This document shows, piece by piece, positions 42,715 through 43,509 of a stretch of 43,509 nt of DNA. Location: the NCBI GenBank assembly GCA_026400645.1, contig JAPLOP010000019.1, positions 1 to 43,509 on the forward strand, read 5' to 3'. Origin of the DNA: Alphaproteobacteria bacterium. GTDB taxonomy: Bacteria > Pseudomonadota > Alphaproteobacteria > Paracaedibacterales > CAIULA01. The position numbers were made by a program, and so were the translations under genes. Within the stretch, counting starts at the first letter, position 1. Each line of letters begins with the position of its first letter. Below the pieces are notes generated by a model. It searched no databases and was not told the origin of the DNA. It saw nothing but the letters and a program-made list of their open reading frames with translations.

Positions 42715-43509
42715 ATGACCCATCACACACACGATCATGTTCATTCCGAGCATTGCAATCACCATATTCACGAGGAAGACCCCGCAAGCATCACTATCCA
42801 CACGGCAAACGATTTTGTCGGAATGCGAAAGGCTGGCCGCCTGGCATCGCAAACATTGGATCATGTTGCCCCATTTGTTAAGGCCGGCGTAACAACCGAT
42901 GAACTTGACCAAATCTGTCATCAATACATCATCCAAAATGGCGCCACCCCTGCCCCGCTTGGTTACAATGGATTTCCAAAGTCAATTTGCACGTCTGTTA
43001 ACCATGTTGTTTGCCATGGCATTCCCGGGAATAAAAAACTTGTCACAGGTGATATTATCAACATCGATGTGACTCCGCTTGTTGAGGGATGGCATGGCGA
43101 CACTAGCCGTATGTTCGCTATTGGCAAGGTTGGCCTTAGGGCTGAAAAACTGATCAATTGCACTTACGAGGCCATGATGCGTGCCATAGAGATCGTCCGC
43201 CCAGGTGCCACATTGGGTGACATTGGATACACAATCCAAAGCTTTGTCGAAAAAAATGGCTTTTCAGTCGTCAGGGATTTTTGTGGCCATGGTGTTGGCA
43301 AAATTTTTCATACTGCCCCAACCGTTGTTCATTACGGAAAACCAGGCACAGGCCTCGAATTGAGAGAGGGTATGTTTTTCACAATTGAACCCATGATCAA
43401 TGCCGGGAAATACGGCGTTAAGGTCCTGGAGGATGGATGGACAGCCGTAACACGTGATCGTTCGTTGTCTGCCCAATTTGAACACAGCATCGGCGTCACA
43501 GCATCAGGA
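42715..43509 (+). CDS. map: Methionine aminopeptidase type I (partial at window edge), His-rich N-terminus
   Basis: Removes the initiator methionine from nascent proteins. The frame is open from the ATG at 42715 to the window end (265 codons), so the extreme C-terminus is missing. Catalytic and metal-binding residues are visible: the histidine in VVCHGIP (H101), D118 in INIDVTP, D129 in WHGDTSRMF, the histidine in GHGVGKIFH, the glutamate in FTIEPM and another in EHSIGV. The first 22 residues (MTHHTHDHVHSEHCNHHIHE...) contain nine histidines and one cysteine, an unusual metal-binding-like leader. The alternative is a start at the later ATG encoding MRKAGRLAS, but an AAGGAAA site fits the upstream ATG. 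It begins 20 bases after the rpsD terminator. Confidence 0.95.
   Translation, partial: MTHHTHDHVHSEHCNHHIHEEDPASITIHTANDFVGMRKAGRLASQTLDHVAPFVKAGVTTDELDQICHQYIIQNGATPAPLGYNGFPKSICTSVNHVVCHGIPGNKKLVTGDIINIDVTPLVEGWHGDTSRMFAIGKVGLRAEKLINCTYEAMMRAIEIVRPGATLGDIGYTIQSFVEKNGFSVVRDFCGHGVGKIFHTAPTVVHYGKPGTGLELREGMFFTIEPMINAGKYGVKVLEDGWTAVTRDRSLSAQFEHSIGVTASG

Noticed and set aside
1-43509. CRISPR array or tandem repeats
   Set aside because: No regularly spaced direct repeats were seen; the repeats found are isolated palindromes.

Overview
The window looks like a chromosomal segment of an alphaproteobacterium, most plausibly a host-associated member of the Holosporales type (Paracaedibacter/Caedibacter/Odyssella-like). 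This is an inference from three things: alphaproteobacterial gene neighbourhoods (secG-pyrG, lptF-lptG-lptD, atpH-atpA), symbiont-style proteins (a large NB-ARC/TPR protein and a secreted leucine-rich-repeat protein), and palindromic intergenic repeats of the kind seen in Rickettsiales and Holosporales. No rRNA, tRNA, CRISPR array, insertion sequence or phage gene was found.

Layout. 0.2-4.2 kb: asd, mlaC, then rsmA and surA on the minus strand. 4.3-10.3 kb: an overlapping lptF-lptG-lptD operon for LPS export, with pepA convergent to it. 10.3-13.4 kb: a palindromic repeat, an ArnA-like UDP-glucuronate decarboxylase and an AT-richer MFS transporter. 13.4-17.9 kb: ileS and mutY (minus), head-to-head with dciA. 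18.0-19.1 kb: a Phd/VapC-type toxin-antitoxin pair and csaA. 19.4-25.3 kb: an ABC-F ATPase, then a tightly packed operon of HlyD adaptor, ABC ATPase, ABC-2 permease and a stand-alone condensation-domain protein. 25.4-27.3 kb: nth and aroA. 27.4-33.3 kb: atpH and atpA without atpGDC, followed directly by ugd, a phosphomannomutase and an alpha/beta hydrolase. 33.4-38.2 kb (minus): an isolated flhB and a 1179-residue HTH-TM-NB-ARC-TPR protein. 38.4-43.5 kb: a secreted LRR protein, infC, secG, pyrG, rpsD and the start of map, which runs off the window.

How the genes work together. Much of the window serves the envelope. LptF, LptG and LptD (export and insertion of LPS), SurA (folding of outer-membrane barrels such as LptD) and MlaC (phospholipid retrograde transport) act together at the outer membrane. 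Ugd, the phosphomannomutase and the ArnA-like enzyme supply nucleotide-sugar steps. Ugd makes UDP-glucuronate, the expected substrate of the ArnA-like enzyme 18 kb away. Housekeeping information genes (ileS, rsmA, infC, rpsD, map, dciA) and two base-excision glycosylases (mutY, nth) are interspersed.

The most interesting points are: (1) an exporter operon ending in a lone condensation-type acyltransferase, whose HlyD gene carries an apparent C-terminal frameshift; (2) a membrane-spanning STAND/NB-ARC protein with a LuxR-like HTH, whose topology is paradoxical; (3) a possible AUA start for infC; (4) a histidine-rich leader on methionine aminopeptidase; (5) a split ATP synthase cluster and a reordered lpt cluster; (6) several dispersed palindromic repeats sharing a 14-base core. 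All family assignments come from reading motifs. No database search was possible.
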